From DATIVK01 sp035465955 (GTDB lineage Bacteria > Myxococcota > Myxococcia > Myxococcales > Anaeromyxobacteraceae), in NCBI GenBank assembly GCA_035465955.1, contig DATIVK010000040.1:1-14335 (forward strand): a stretch of DNA of 14,335 bases, written 5' to 3'. The first letter of the stretch is position 1. Every line of letters starts with the position of its first letter. A model generated the notes under the pieces. The model did not search any database and had not been told where the DNA came from. It saw only the letters and a program-made list of their open reading frames with translations. Shown piece by piece: positions 1-8,036 of the stretch. Made by a program: the position numbers and the translations under genes.

Positions 1-265
1 CGTGGCGCGTCGTCGAGACGACGTACTTCGGCTTGGCCTCCAGCTTCCTCGCCCACGCCCGGTCCGCCGGCTTCGCCTTCGGGTCCCGCGCCACCTGGGG
101 CCAGGCTTCCTCCATCAGTTCGTAGGTCCGGCGCCCGAAGAGCATCGCGCCCGCCGCGTCCATCCGGCGCGTCCAGTAGCGGAGCATCTCGTCGTCGGCG
201 ACCCCCTCGCGGTGGTCGCTGCAGCCGTCCAGCGTCACGTTGAGCGCGAAGGTCAAGAGTCCCAT
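1..265 (-). CDS. RibD C-terminal / dihydrofolate-reductase-like family protein (partial, 3' end off window)
   Basis: This is the first 88 codons of a minus-strand gene that continues past the left edge. The start is ATG at 265, with a strong Shine-Dalgarno (GGGAGGAG) just upstream on the minus strand (about 271-279). The N-terminus MGLLTFALNVTLDG is the typical first beta strand and 'S/TLDG' motif of the RibD C-terminal/DHFR-like fold. It is followed by LFGRRTYELM at about residues 42-51, the standard 'GRxTYExM' helix, and KYVVST near residue 80, the next core strand. Members of this family are usually small NADPH-binding reductases of 180-220 residues. Most have no assigned substrate, so true folate or riboflavin activity should not be assumed. 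The gene is divergent from the ychJ-like gene, with only 70 bases between the two starts. The family call is firm and the substrate is unknown. Confidence 0.85.
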   Translation of the reverse strand, partial: MGLLTFALNVTLDGCSDHREGVADDEMLRYWTRRMDAAGAMLFGRRTYELMEEAWPQVARDPKAKPADRAWARKLEAKPKYVVSTTRH

Positions 266-335
266 GGCGCTGACTCCTCCCGCGGTTGCATAACGCGCGC
301 GGGTCCGTCACGGTGCGTCGGAACCCTTTCGAGCC

Positions 336-782
336 ATGACGAACCCGATCCTCTCGAATGATCCTTGCCCCTGCGGCGGCGGCACCTACGCGGGCTGCTG
401 CGGGCCGCGCCACGACGGGACGCGCCCCGCCGAGACGGCCGAGGCGCTGATGCGCTCGCGCTACTCGGCCTTCGCGCTCTGCCTGCCGGGCTATCTGCAA
501 TCGACGCACGACGTCCCCGCGACCGAGGAAGGGCGCCGAGAGTTGGAGGCGGCCGCGCGGTCCGTGACCTGGCTCGGCCTCACCGTGCACCGCGTCGAGC
601 GGGGTGGCCCCGAGGACGACGCGGGGGTCGTCGAGTTCACCGCGCGGTCGCTCGACGGCCGCCACGTCGTCGAGCTGCACGAGCGGTCGTCGTTCCGCAG
701 GAAGGACGGACGTTGGCTCTACGTGGATGGCGAGTGCCGGGTGACGCGGTCGCCCGCGCTTCGGCCGCGGCCTGGACGATGA
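336..782 (+). CDS. ychJ: YchJ family protein (UPF0225), N-terminal SEC-C motif plus NTF2-like domain
   Basis: A 148-residue protein. The N-terminus has a SEC-C zinc motif, DPCPCGGG followed by CC (Cys11, Cys13, Cys21, Cys22). Next comes the YchJ signature around residues 32-58 (TAEALMRSRYSAFAL, then YLQSTHD), and after it an NTF2-like alpha/beta region with VVEFTARS and ending near WLYVDGE. This order and length match the YchJ/UPF0225 family. The family is widespread and its role is not established; the SEC-C part resembles the zinc motif at the C-terminus of SecA. The C-terminal second SEC-C motif found in some members, such as that of E. coli, is absent, and the tail is arginine/proline-rich. 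ATG at 336 is chosen because the SEC-C motif begins only eight residues later; the ribosome-binding site is weak. A decayed paralogue lies at 13856-14037. Confidence 0.9.
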   Translation: MTNPILSNDPCPCGGGTYAGCCGPRHDGTRPAETAEALMRSRYSAFALCLPGYLQSTHDVPATEEGRRELEAAARSVTWLGLTVHRVERGGPEDDAGVVEFTARSLDGRHVVELHERSSFRRKDGRWLYVDGECRVTRSPALRPRPGR

Positions 783-854
783 GCCGTGGACGGGGGCGTC
801 AGTCCCTGGAACCCCCCACGTTCAAGGTCCTCGTCCCCGTGTCCTCCCCGGCTC

Positions 855-884
855 TATGATCCGCCCCTCGCTCCGGGGGCCCCC
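855..884 (+). promoter_or_regulatory. Possible -10 element and GGGGGCCCCC palindrome just upstream of addB
   Basis: In the 104-base gap between the ychJ-like gene and addB, TATGAT at 855-860 matches a sigma-70 -10 box in otherwise very GC-rich DNA. I find no convincing -35 box at the usual spacing; TTCAAG at 821-826 is too far away. A perfect 10-base palindrome, GGGGGCCCCC (875-884), sits two bases before the ATG at 887. Its G-run is the only purine-rich candidate ribosome-binding site, so it could be masked by pairing with the adjacent C-run. This is a weak inference from base patterns only. Confidence 0.25.
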
Positions 885-886
885 AC

Positions 887-3676
887 ATGCTCACTCTCCT
901 CCTCTCCGCGCACGACGGCGGAACCGCCTGGCGTCACCTCCTCGCCGAGGGCGAGGCGCGCGCCGGCTTCGAGCCGGTGGGACCGCTGCTGCTGGCCCGC
1001 CGGGTCGGCCGGCTGGTCGGCCTACGCGCGGAGCCCGCGAGCGCACCGGAGCGGCTCGCCGCCTGGGCGCTGCGGATCGACGAGCACGACGACGGCAGCC
1101 GCTCCTACTCGGCCTCGCGCAGGCAGGACCCGTTCGGCGTCGCGCGCTACCTCCTCTCCCTTCGCGACCAGCTGCGGATGTCCGGCTGGGACGGGCGCGC
1201 GCTCGACGGCAGCGGCCGTCTGCGCGACCTCGCCACGCTGGAGCGGCTGGGGTCGCCGCTGCCGCCCGGCCTCCCCGAGCTCCTCCACGCGCTGATCGAC
1301 GAGCTGGGCGCGGCCGGCACCCTGCCGTGTCCCGTGCGCGTCGAGCTCCTCTCCGCGCGCAAGGGCTTCGCGCCGCTCGTCCGCGGCCTGCTCGACGCGC
1401 TGGCCGCGGCGGGCGCCGAGGTGACGGGGCCGGCGCCGGTTGCGGCGAAGGCCGCCGCGTCGAGCGACCTCGGGCGGCTCCAGCGGGCGCTGCTCGACCC
1501 GAGGTCGACCCAGCCATCGCTCGAGGGCGACGGGACGTTCCTGGTGCTCGAGGCCGACACGCCGCTCGAAGCGGCCGAGCTGACCGCGTCCCTCGCGCGG
1601 ACCCTGAAGCTGGACGACGCGACGGTCGTCGCGGCGGCCGAGCCGTCCACGCTCGACGGCGCCCTCGCGCGGCAGGGGCTTCCGACGCTGGGGCTCACGT
1701 CGTCCTCCCCGCTGCGCCCGCAGCTTCAAGTCCTGCCCCTCCGCCTCGCGCTCGCCTTCGAGCCGCAGGATCCGTTCCGCGCTGCCGAGCTGCTGCTCCT
1801 CCCCGGCGCGCCGCTGGCCGGCCACGCGCGAAACAAGCTGCTCGCCGCCCTCGCCGCCATGCCGGGGATCGGGAGCCCGGCCTGGGCGGCTGCCATCGAG
1901 GCGGCCGTGGCCGACGAGGCCGCCTTTGCGCAGGAGCGGGGCGAATCGAAGGAGGCGGCCGCGCTCGCGGGGACGGCGCTCCGCGAGCGGATCGCGTCCT
2001 GGTTCGGCGGCGAGCTGAGCGATCCGGTCGAGGGGATCAGGGCCGCCAGGGCGGCGGCGCTCTGCGCGGAGATCGCGAAGTGGGCCGGCGGCCGCGTGAA
2101 GGGCGCCGTGGAGAACGCGGAGGCCGAGGCGGAGTCCGGCGCGGAGGACGACGCCTCGCTCTGGGCACACGCCGCGGCCGTCGCGAGGACGCTCGAGCAG
2201 CTCCTGATCGCCCGGCCTCCGGGCGAGCTGCTGCCCCAGCAGACGCTCCTCCAGCTCCACGACCTCGCCGCGGGGGACGGGTCGGAGCTGTCGGCCTTCG
2301 AGGGCGAGGCGGGGCGGCCCGCCGTCGTCTCGGCGCCGGGCGCCGTCATCGCACCCTCCGGCGACGTCGTCTGGTGGGCCTGCGTCCACGGTGCCGGCCC
2401 CAGTCCGTCGCCCGAGCCCTGGACCGAGGCGGAGCGGGCCGCGCTGGCCACCGCCGGAGTGACGCTCGCCGCGCCCGGCGAGACGCGCGAGGTCGAGGCC
2501 GAGGGTTGGCGGATGCCGATCCTCTCCGCGAAGCGGCGGGCGGTCCTCGTCCGTTGGCGCCTGGCGGGGACCGAGCCGATCGCCCCGCACGCCTTCTTCG
2601 ACGAGCTCTCGACGCGGCTCGCCGAGGGCTCGCTGCCGCGCTGCGCCGTGGCGTCGGAGCGCGTCCTCGGAGGGAGGGCGCCGTGGAGCGCGGCCACCGT
2701 GCCGTTGGCGCCGACCGAGCTGACGACCCAGCGGCCGATCTGGAAGGTTCCGCCGGCGACGATCGCCCCAACCGGCCCGCTCTCGGCGTCGGCCCTCGAG
2801 TCACTCCTCGGCTGCCCGTTCAAGTGGGCGCTCCACTACAAGGCGAAGCTGGAGCCGGGCGCCGGCGTCCACCTCCCGGAGGGCAACCGGCTGCTCGGCG
2901 ACTTCGCCCACCGGATCCTCCAGTCGATGCTCTGCGGACCCGAGAAGCTCGACTTCGCGAAGGCGACGGCGGCCGATGCCCGGGCGTGGGCGACGAAGGC
3001 GTTCGACGCGCGCGTCGCGCGGGAGGCGGCGCCGCTGGTGCGGCGGGGCGGCGAGGTGGAGCGGGACAGCGCCCGCACGCTGATCGCGGGTGCGGCCGCG
3101 TCGCTCTTCACCCTCCTCCGGGAATCCGGCTGGGAGCCGGTGGACGCGGAGCGCGAGGTGAACGGAACCTTCGCCGGCCTCCCGGCGACCGGGTGGGTCG
3201 ACCTGGTCGTGCGCAAGAAGGGCGCGGAGGCGGTGGTGGACCTGAAGCTCTCGGGGCTCGGTTATCGGCGGGACGCGCTCGAGTCGGGCCACGCGCTGCA
3301 GCTCGCTCTCTACGCGTCGCTGCTCCAGAAGAAGAAGGGGGGCGCGATGCCGCCTTCGGGGTTCTTCATCCTCACGGAGGGGCAGCTCCTCACCACGGAG
3401 CCGCAGGCCTTCGCGGGCGCGACGGGGGTCGAGGGGCCCGGGTCGCGGGCGACGCTCGAGGGGGCCGCCGAGGGCTTCAAGTACTGGAGCGGCCTCTTCG
3501 CGAAGGGCGTCCTGCCGTCGTTGAACGAGGAGCTGCCGTGGGAGGAGGCGGTGACCGGCTTCGGGGGAGCGCCTCCGGAGGAGGACTCGCCGGGACGCCA
3601 CCCGGGCGCATGCACCTACTGTGACTACGCCTCCATCTGCATCCCGCCCGCCGTCGTCGAGGGGGAGACGCCGTGA
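887..3676 (+). CDS. addB: AddB-like subunit: PD-(D/E)XK nuclease with Fe-S cysteines and degenerate helicase domain
   Basis: A 929-residue protein that should be the partner of AddA in ATP-dependent resection of double-strand breaks. The C-terminal RecB-like nuclease is clear: an LLGCPFKWALHY entry motif with Cys643, an acidic residue in GWVDLVV (Asp772), the DLK motif (Asp785, Lys787), a QLALYASLL helix, and a C-terminal CX2CX5C (Cys909, Cys912, Cys918). Cys643 plus these three match the four-cysteine iron-sulphur staple known in AddB. The N-terminus reads LLLSAHDGGTAW where a Walker A would lie. The lysine is missing, so this half is probably a helicase-like scaffold, as in other AddB proteins, where it scans for Chi. 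The length is below the roughly 1,150 residues of Bacillus AddB. The stop overlaps the addA start by four bases (GTGA), indicating translational coupling. ATG at 887 is the first start that keeps the conserved N-terminal strand. Confidence 0.88.
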   Translation: MLTLLLSAHDGGTAWRHLLAEGEARAGFEPVGPLLLARRVGRLVGLRAEPASAPERLAAWALRIDEHDDGSRSYSASRRQDPFGVARYLLSLRDQLRMSGWDGRALDGSGRLRDLATLERLGSPLPPGLPELLHALIDELGAAGTLPCPVRVELLSARKGFAPLVRGLLDALAAAGAEVTGPAPVAAKAAASSDLGRLQRALLDPRSTQPSLEGDGTFLVLEADTPLEAAELTASLARTLKLDDATVVAAAEPSTLDGALARQGLPTLGLTSSSPLRPQLQVLPLRLALAFEPQDPFRAAELLLLPGAPLAGHARNKLLAALAAMPGIGSPAWAAAIEAAVADEAAFAQERGESKEAAALAGTALRERIASWFGGELSDPVEGIRAARAAALCAEIAKWAGGRVKGAVENAEAEAESGAEDDASLWAHAAAVARTLEQLLIARPPGELLPQQTLLQLHDLAAGDGSELSAFEGEAGRPAVVSAPGAVIAPSGDVVWWACVHGAGPSPSPEPWTEAERAALATAGVTLAAPGETREVEAEGWRMPILSAKRRAVLVRWRLAGTEPIAPHAFFDELSTRLAEGSLPRCAVASERVLGGRAPWSAATVPLAPTELTTQRPIWKVPPATIAPTGPLSASALESLLGCPFKWALHYKAKLEPGAGVHLPEGNRLLGDFAHRILQSMLCGPEKLDFAKATAADARAWATKAFDARVAREAAPLVRRGGEVERDSARTLIAGAAASLFTLLRESGWEPVDAEREVNGTFAGLPATGWVDLVVRKKGAEAVVDLKLSGLGYRRDALESGHALQLALYASLLQKKKGGAMPPSGFFILTEGQLLTTEPQAFAGATGVEGPGSRATLEGAAEGFKYWSGLFAKGVLPSLNEELPWEEAVTGFGGAPPEEDSPGRHPGACTYCDYASICIPPAVVEGETP

Positions 3677-6600
3677 AGGTCGACGTCATCAGCGCGAGCG
3701 CCGGCACCGGCAAGACGTACCGCCTGTCGGGCGATCTCACGAAGGCCCTCCTCGACGGCAGCGCGCGCCCCGAGGGCGTGGTCGCCATCACCTACACCGT
3801 GAAGGCGGCGGCAGAGCTGGAGAGCCGCATCCGCGCCAGCCTGCTGAAGGCGGGGCGCGCGGACCTCGCCGCGCGCGTGCGCGACGGCTACATCGGCACC
3901 ATCCACTCCGTCTGCCAGCGGCTGCTGCGTGAGTTCTCGCTGGAGGCCGGGCTGTCGCCGTACCTGGAGCCCATCCCCGAGACCGAGCGGCAGCGGCTCT
4001 TCGACGTGGCGCTCTCGTCGGTGCTGGCGGGGAGGGAGTCGCGCCTCAACGAGCTGGCGCGGCGGCTGGAGCTGGACGACTGGAAGGGCGTCCTGCTGAA
4101 GATCGTGGACGCGGCGCGCGCGAACGGCATGGACGCGGCGGCCGTCGCGCAGGCGGCGGCGAGGAGCCGGAGCGGGCTCGAGGCGCTCCTCGGAGCGCCG
4201 ACGATCGACCGCGCCACCTACGAGCGGCGGCTCCGCGCGGCCCACGCGAAGCTCCAGCCGAAGCTGGACGAGCTCGCGGAGGGGACGGTCGCGGCGGCGA
4301 AGGACCGCGCGGCGGCGGGGAGGAAGCTGGGCGCGGCGCTCTCCGCGGGGCGCATGCCCTCGTGGAAGGCCCAGCTCCAGTTCGCCGGCGACGTGGACAT
4401 GAAGAAGCTGAGCGCCTGGTCGGGCGACCTCGTCGAGCTGGCCTACCAGCACACCGCCTGCGCCGGGTTCCACGAGGACCTGCTCGACCTGCAGGGCGCG
4501 CTCTTCGACCTGGCGGCCGAGGCGATCGGCGTTTTCGTCACCGAGAAGGGCGCGGCGGGGGTGGTCGACTTCGGCGACATGCTGGCCCAGGCGCGCGCGC
4601 TCCTCGAGGGGCCCGCCGTGCAGGCGGCGCTGCGGACGCGGCTCGACCTCGTCCTCGTGGACGAGTTCCAGGACACCTCGCCGCTCCAGCTGGCGGTGGT
4701 GGGCGCGCTGGGCCAATTGGCGAAGCGGTCGATCTGGGTCGGGGACCGGAAGCAGGCCATCTTCGGCTTCCAGGGTTCCGACCCGGAGCTGATGACCGCC
4801 GCGACGGACGCGGCGCTGGGCGGCCAGCCGCCCGACATCCTCGCGAAGTCGTGGCGCTCTCGCGAACCGCTGGTCGGGTTCGTGTCGGAGCTCTTCGGGG
4901 AGGCGCTGGGGCCGCACGGCTTCCCGAAGGCGCAGGTCGTCCTGACGGCGGCGAAGAAGGATCCGCCGGAGCTCGCGAGCCAGCCCGTGCTGGAGTGCTG
5001 GCGCTGGAGGAAGGAGGCGGTGGAGCGGGGCGGCCGCAAGGTGAAGGCGAGCGAGGCGCACGCGCTCGCCGCCGGCGTCGCCGAGCTGCTGGCCCATCCG
5101 CCGCTCGTGCGCGACCGGAGCGACTCGGACGTGGAGCCGCTGCGCCCCGCGACGGCGCGCGACGTCGCCGTCCTGGCGCGGTCGAACGACCGCTGCCGGG
5201 AGGTGGCGGAGGCGCTGCGCGCCCGCGGGATCGCCGCGAAGGTCTCGCTCGCGGGGGTGACGCTGACGCCCGAGGGTATCCTCGCGCGCGCCGCGCTCGC
5301 GCTGCTCGCCGACGGGCGCGACGGCGTCGCGGCGCTGGAGGTGACCTGGCTCGGCGGCGCCGTGTCGGGCGCCCCCGACGCGTGGCTGTCGCGCCGCCTC
5401 CAGGAGGTCTCGGACTGGCGGGGCGCGTGCGAGGCGGCGGGGCAACGGGGAGAGCGCAAGCCGCCGATGCCGCCGGCGTTCGAGGACGATCCGCGCGTCG
5501 CGGCGCTCCGGGCGGGCGCCTCCGCCGCGGAGCGGCTGTCGCCGGCGCAGGCGCTCGACCTCGCGCTCCGGATCGCGGGCATCCCGGAGCTCGTCCGCGC
5601 CTGGCCGGAGCCGAGCCAGCGGCTCGCCAACCTCGAGGCGCTGCGGGCCGAGGCGCAGGCCTACGAGCAGCTCTGCGCGGCGCAGAAGAGCGCCGCGACG
5701 ATGCTGGGGCTGGTGGCACACCTCGCGGCCGTCGGCGACGACGCCGAGGCGGGCAAGCAGGCCGCGCCCACCTCCGAGGACGCCGTCTCCGTCGTGACCT
5801 GGCACAAGGCGAAGGGGCTCGAGTGGCCGGTGGTGGTCCTCTCGCACCTCGAGTTCTCCCGGGAGCGCGACGTCTTCGACGTGGCGGTGGAGGGGGCACT
5901 GGCCTTCGACTTCACGAGGCCGCTCGACGGGCGCTGGGTCCGCTGGTGGCCGTGGCCCTACGGGAAGATGAGCAAGGGGCTCGCCCTCCTCGACGAGGCG
6001 CAGCAGACGCCCGAGGCGGCGCGCGTCGCGCTGTCGGATCGCCGCGAGCGCCTGCGGCTGCTCTACGTGGGCTTCACGCGGCCGCGCGACCTGCTCGTGC
6101 TGGCCGCGTGCCACTCCGAGAAGTCGGGCGCGGCGACGGCGGCGCTCGACCTGCTCTGCGGCGCCGACGGGAAGGCGCTCCTCGCGGCCCCGTTCGACGA
6201 GGCGCCGGGGGAGCGGACCCTCGGCGTGAAGGAGTCGACGTGGCCCTGCGTCGTCCGGGAGCTCTCGGGGCTGCCGCCGGTCGCGGGAGCGAAGCCGAGG
6301 GTGGCGACGCCCTGGTACGCGTCCTCCGCGCGAGCGATGCGTCCGAGGGAGCGGCTCAACCCCTCGGCGGAGCCGCTCGCCGGCGCGGCGAAGATCGTCG
6401 AGGTGAGCCGGCTGGGCGGGCGGAAGCCGCTCGAGGCGAAGCCGGAGCAGGCGGCGGCGGTGGGGGACGCGATCCACGGCTTCCTCGCGGCCGATCGGCA
6501 GGGGGACCGCGCGGCCCGCGCCGCGATGGCGACGCGGCTGCTCCGGGGCTACGGCGTCGAGGGGGCGGTCTCGCCCGGGACGCTGATCGAGGCGTCGGAC

Positions 6601-6927
6601 GCGCTCCGCGCGTGGCTCGACGGGAGGTACCCCGGCGCGAGGTGGTTCCGCGAGTGGCCCGTGCGCGCGCGGCTCGACGGCGAGCCGGCGCGGCTCCTCG
6701 TGGGCGAGGTGGACCTCTTCCTCGAGCTGCCCGACGGCTTCGTGCTGGTGGACCACAAGTCCTTCCCGGGGAGCGAGCGCGAGCGGGACCGCCGGCTCGT
6801 CGAGGAGTACGCGCCGCAGCTGCGCTGGTACGCGAAGGTGCTCGGGAAGGCGCTGGGGAAGCCGATGAAGGCCGCCTTCATCCACCTGCCGATCCGCGGG
6901 GAGATGGCGGAGGTGGGGGTGGGGTAG
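3673..6927 (+). CDS. addA: AddA: UvrD-type helicase-nuclease subunit of AddAB
   Basis: A 1,084-residue superfamily 1A helicase fused to a RecB-type nuclease. The motifs, in order, are: Walker A SASAGTGKT (residues 7-15, Lys14); motif Ia AITYTVKAAAEL; TIHSVCQRLL (76-85); Walker B VDEFQDTS (Asp330, Glu331); GDRKQAIFGF (357-366); SWRSRE (393-398); TWHKAKGLEWP (709-719); motif VI LLYVGFTRPR (796-805). The C-terminal nuclease has GDAIHGF (His935), GEVDLF (Asp1014), VDHKS (Asp1027, Lys1029) and the QLRWY motif (Gln1049, Tyr1053), so all catalytic positions are present. The protein should unwind and cut DNA at breaks together with AddB to load RecA. The start is GTG at 3673, inside the addB stop; it places the Walker A strand at the very N-terminus, as expected. 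The length is somewhat shorter than Bacillus AddA (about 1,230). The gene ends 45 bases before a convergent gene. Confidence 0.93.
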   Translation: MKVDVISASAGTGKTYRLSGDLTKALLDGSARPEGVVAITYTVKAAAELESRIRASLLKAGRADLAARVRDGYIGTIHSVCQRLLREFSLEAGLSPYLEPIPETERQRLFDVALSSVLAGRESRLNELARRLELDDWKGVLLKIVDAARANGMDAAAVAQAAARSRSGLEALLGAPTIDRATYERRLRAAHAKLQPKLDELAEGTVAAAKDRAAAGRKLGAALSAGRMPSWKAQLQFAGDVDMKKLSAWSGDLVELAYQHTACAGFHEDLLDLQGALFDLAAEAIGVFVTEKGAAGVVDFGDMLAQARALLEGPAVQAALRTRLDLVLVDEFQDTSPLQLAVVGALGQLAKRSIWVGDRKQAIFGFQGSDPELMTAATDAALGGQPPDILAKSWRSREPLVGFVSELFGEALGPHGFPKAQVVLTAAKKDPPELASQPVLECWRWRKEAVERGGRKVKASEAHALAAGVAELLAHPPLVRDRSDSDVEPLRPATARDVAVLARSNDRCREVAEALRARGIAAKVSLAGVTLTPEGILARAALALLADGRDGVAALEVTWLGGAVSGAPDAWLSRRLQEVSDWRGACEAAGQRGERKPPMPPAFEDDPRVAALRAGASAAERLSPAQALDLALRIAGIPELVRAWPEPSQRLANLEALRAEAQAYEQLCAAQKSAATMLGLVAHLAAVGDDAEAGKQAAPTSEDAVSVVTWHKAKGLEWPVVVLSHLEFSRERDVFDVAVEGALAFDFTRPLDGRWVRWWPWPYGKMSKGLALLDEAQQTPEAARVALSDRRERLRLLYVGFTRPRDLLVLAACHSEKSGAATAALDLLCGADGKALLAAPFDEAPGERTLGVKESTWPCVVRELSGLPPVAGAKPRVATPWYASSARAMRPRERLNPSAEPLAGAAKIVEVSRLGGRKPLEAKPEQAAAVGDAIHGFLAADRQGDRAARAAMATRLLRGYGVEGAVSPGTLIEASDALRAWLDGRYPGARWFREWPVRARLDGEPARLLVGEVDLFLELPDGFVLVDHKSFPGSERERDRRLVEEYAPQLRWYAKVLGKALGKPMKAAFIHLPIRGEMAEVGVG

Positions 6928-6939
6928 CACGGCAGGCGG

Positions 6940-6955
6940 GCTCGTGCGGGCGAGC
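6940..6955. terminator. Short GC hairpin between convergent genes (weak terminator candidate)
   Basis: GCTCG (6940-6944) and CGAGC (6951-6955) form a perfect 5-bp stem around a 6-base loop. It sits 13 bases after the addA stop and 18 bases before the end of the convergent minus-strand gene. There is no T-tract on either side, so it does not meet the usual rule for an intrinsic terminator. Its position between two converging transcripts is the main support. Confidence 0.25.
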
Positions 6956-6972
6956 GAGGGGGTCCGCGGGGA

Positions 6973-7386
6973 TCAGGAGGTCGTCGCGGCCTCCAGGATT
7001 GCCGCGCGAAGCCTCCGGAGCTCGGCGTTCTCCGAGCGTCCGTCGGCCCCAACCGACGGGCTCTTCGACTTCTCCTCGGTGCGCGCGATGTGGTGGTCGA
7101 TCTGGGCGAGAATGGCCGCCACCTGGGCGGGCGAGAGGCCGGCGCGGATGTGTTCGCAGTCGACGGTGCACCAGCCGCGGCCTGGCGTGAACGCATCGTG
7201 GACGAGGTCGAGGTTGAAGCCGGCGGCGTTCGCGGCGACCTTGCAGCTGTACCTGTCGTACTCGTCGTAGGCGTGTTGCCGGTCGTCTTCGCGGCGCTCG
7301 TAGCTCCACCACAGAGCTTTCCAGAGCTTCTCGAGCGCCTCCGGCGTGAGCGACACCTGCGCGCTGGCGTTGGTCTCAGCGCTCAT
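6973..7386 (-). CDS. Unrecognised 137-aa protein with CxxxCxH(I)RAG domain (paralogue of the upstream gene)
   Basis: I do not recognise this family. The chosen start, ATG at 7386, lies 11 bases inside the end of the upstream minus-strand gene, so the two are probably translated together. A longer frame from 7443 is open but would sit wholly inside the neighbour. A GGGGG run upstream is the only ribosome-site candidate. The sequence has an N-terminal tryptophan/tyrosine-rich helix (LWKALWWSYERRED, residues 21-34) and RYSCK (45-49). The core is CTVDCEHIRAG (Cys73, Cys77, His79, Arg81-Gly83), then QV (88-89) and ILAQIDHHIAR (92-102). The C-terminus is hydrophilic and helical (residues 105-137). 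The 45-102 region aligns with residues 85-143 of the neighbour with one gap. Cys73, Cys77 and His79 could bind a metal, but that is inference. No signal peptide or membrane segment is seen. Confidence 0.7.
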   Translation of the reverse strand: MSAETNASAQVSLTPEALEKLWKALWWSYERREDDRQHAYDEYDRYSCKVAANAAGFNLDLVHDAFTPGRGWCTVDCEHIRAGLSPAQVAAILAQIDHHIARTEEKSKSPSVGADGRSENAELRRLRAAILEAATTS

Positions 7387-7945
7387 GGCGAACCCCCGGC
7401 GTTGCCTGTGCGAGCTCGACCAGCCGCCCTCGCCACTTCTCATAGATGCCGAACTCGTCCTGCAGATCCTCGTAGCAGGGATGGTCGTAAGGGCAGTCGC
7501 GCCAGCGCTTGCGGAGGCGCGCGATCTCCACGTCGATCGAGTCCAGAAAGCGCTTCACCTGTGGCGCGCCGGCACCCGCGCGAACGTGGTTGCAGCGGTC
7601 GTCGCAGAGGAAGGGCGCGTCGGGCGCGATGATCCCGTGCAGCAGATCGGCCACTGCCTCGGCGCTCTTGATCTCGATCTTCTGTCCGTAGCGCCACTGG
7701 AGGATCGACGAGGCGTCCTCGCCCTTGGACCAGGCCGCGTCGACGTCCTTCGCTGCCTCCCTCCGTCGGGCGCGTGCGCCGACGCAGTACTCGATGAGCT
7801 CGCGCCACCACCCGGCGAGCGCAGCGCCGCTCAGCGTGGCTCCGAGCGCGTTGGTCCCGCCGGCCTGCCTGATGAAGTAGCTGCCAAGCCGCGGCAACTC
7901 CTCGGCCGTCTCGCTGCCGTCCTTCTCTCGAACGTCCTCACCCAT
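7376..7945 (-). CDS. Unrecognised 189-aa protein with CxxxCxH(V)RAG domain (first gene of a two-gene unit)
   Basis: I do not recognise this family. The start is ATG at 7945, with a good Shine-Dalgarno (GAGGGAGG) about 7 bases upstream. The N-terminal 45 residues are variable. A WWRELIEY helix follows (46-53), then RYGQK (85-89), DLLH (100-103) and the conserved core CDDRCNHVRAG (Cys114, Cys118, His120, Arg122-Gly124). QV (129-130), FLDSIDVEIAR (133-143) and a second Cys pair in CPYDHPC (Cys151, Cys157) come next. The second Cys pair is absent from the neighbour. It resembles the downstream gene closely enough to indicate duplication of a shared domain. The cysteines and His120 could form a zinc site (inference). 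Downstream the frame overlaps the next start by 11 bases. No membrane segment or signal peptide is seen. Function is unknown; the gene looks like an accessory gene placed between addAB and the SEC-C gene. Confidence 0.75.
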   Translation of the reverse strand: MGEDVREKDGSETAEELPRLGSYFIRQAGGTNALGATLSGAALAGWWRELIEYCVGARARRREAAKDVDAAWSKGEDASSILQWRYGQKIEIKSAEAVADLLHGIIAPDAPFLCDDRCNHVRAGAGAPQVKRFLDSIDVEIARLRKRWRDCPYDHPCYEDLQDEFGIYEKWRGRLVELAQATPGVRHER

Positions 7946-7994
7946 GACTGCCTCCCTCGTCGGGCCCGAAATGAGCCTGTAGGGAAGTGTAGGG

Positions 7995-8005
7995 GTCAGG
8001 CTGAC
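7995..8005. repeat. GTCAGGCTGAC palindrome within a GGGGTCAGGC context (REP/RAYT-like motif)
   Basis: GTCAG-G-CTGAC is an 11-base inverted repeat inside GTAGGGGTCAGGCTGACATG. From memory, sequences of the form GTAGGGGTCAGGCT...ACA recur next to REP-associated tyrosine transposases in GC-rich proteobacteria. On that basis this may be an end of a small non-autonomous element. No transposase gene is present in the window, so the link is unproven. Confidence 0.35.
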
Positions 8006-8036
8006 ATGAAGGATAGATCAGCCATAACGGGCACTT

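Noticed and set aside
856..3624. Long plus-strand open frame overlapping addB in another frame
   Set aside because: The translation is almost entirely Arg/Ala/Gly/Pro with no recognisable domain. The overlapping frame has the Fe-S cysteines and nuclease motif.
3625..6930. Very long minus-strand open frame (about 1,100 codons) opposite addA
   Set aside because: It is the antisense shadow of addA: its translation is Arg/Pro/Leu-rich with no motifs, while the plus strand carries every helicase and nuclease motif. Extreme GC content removes stop codons from other frames.
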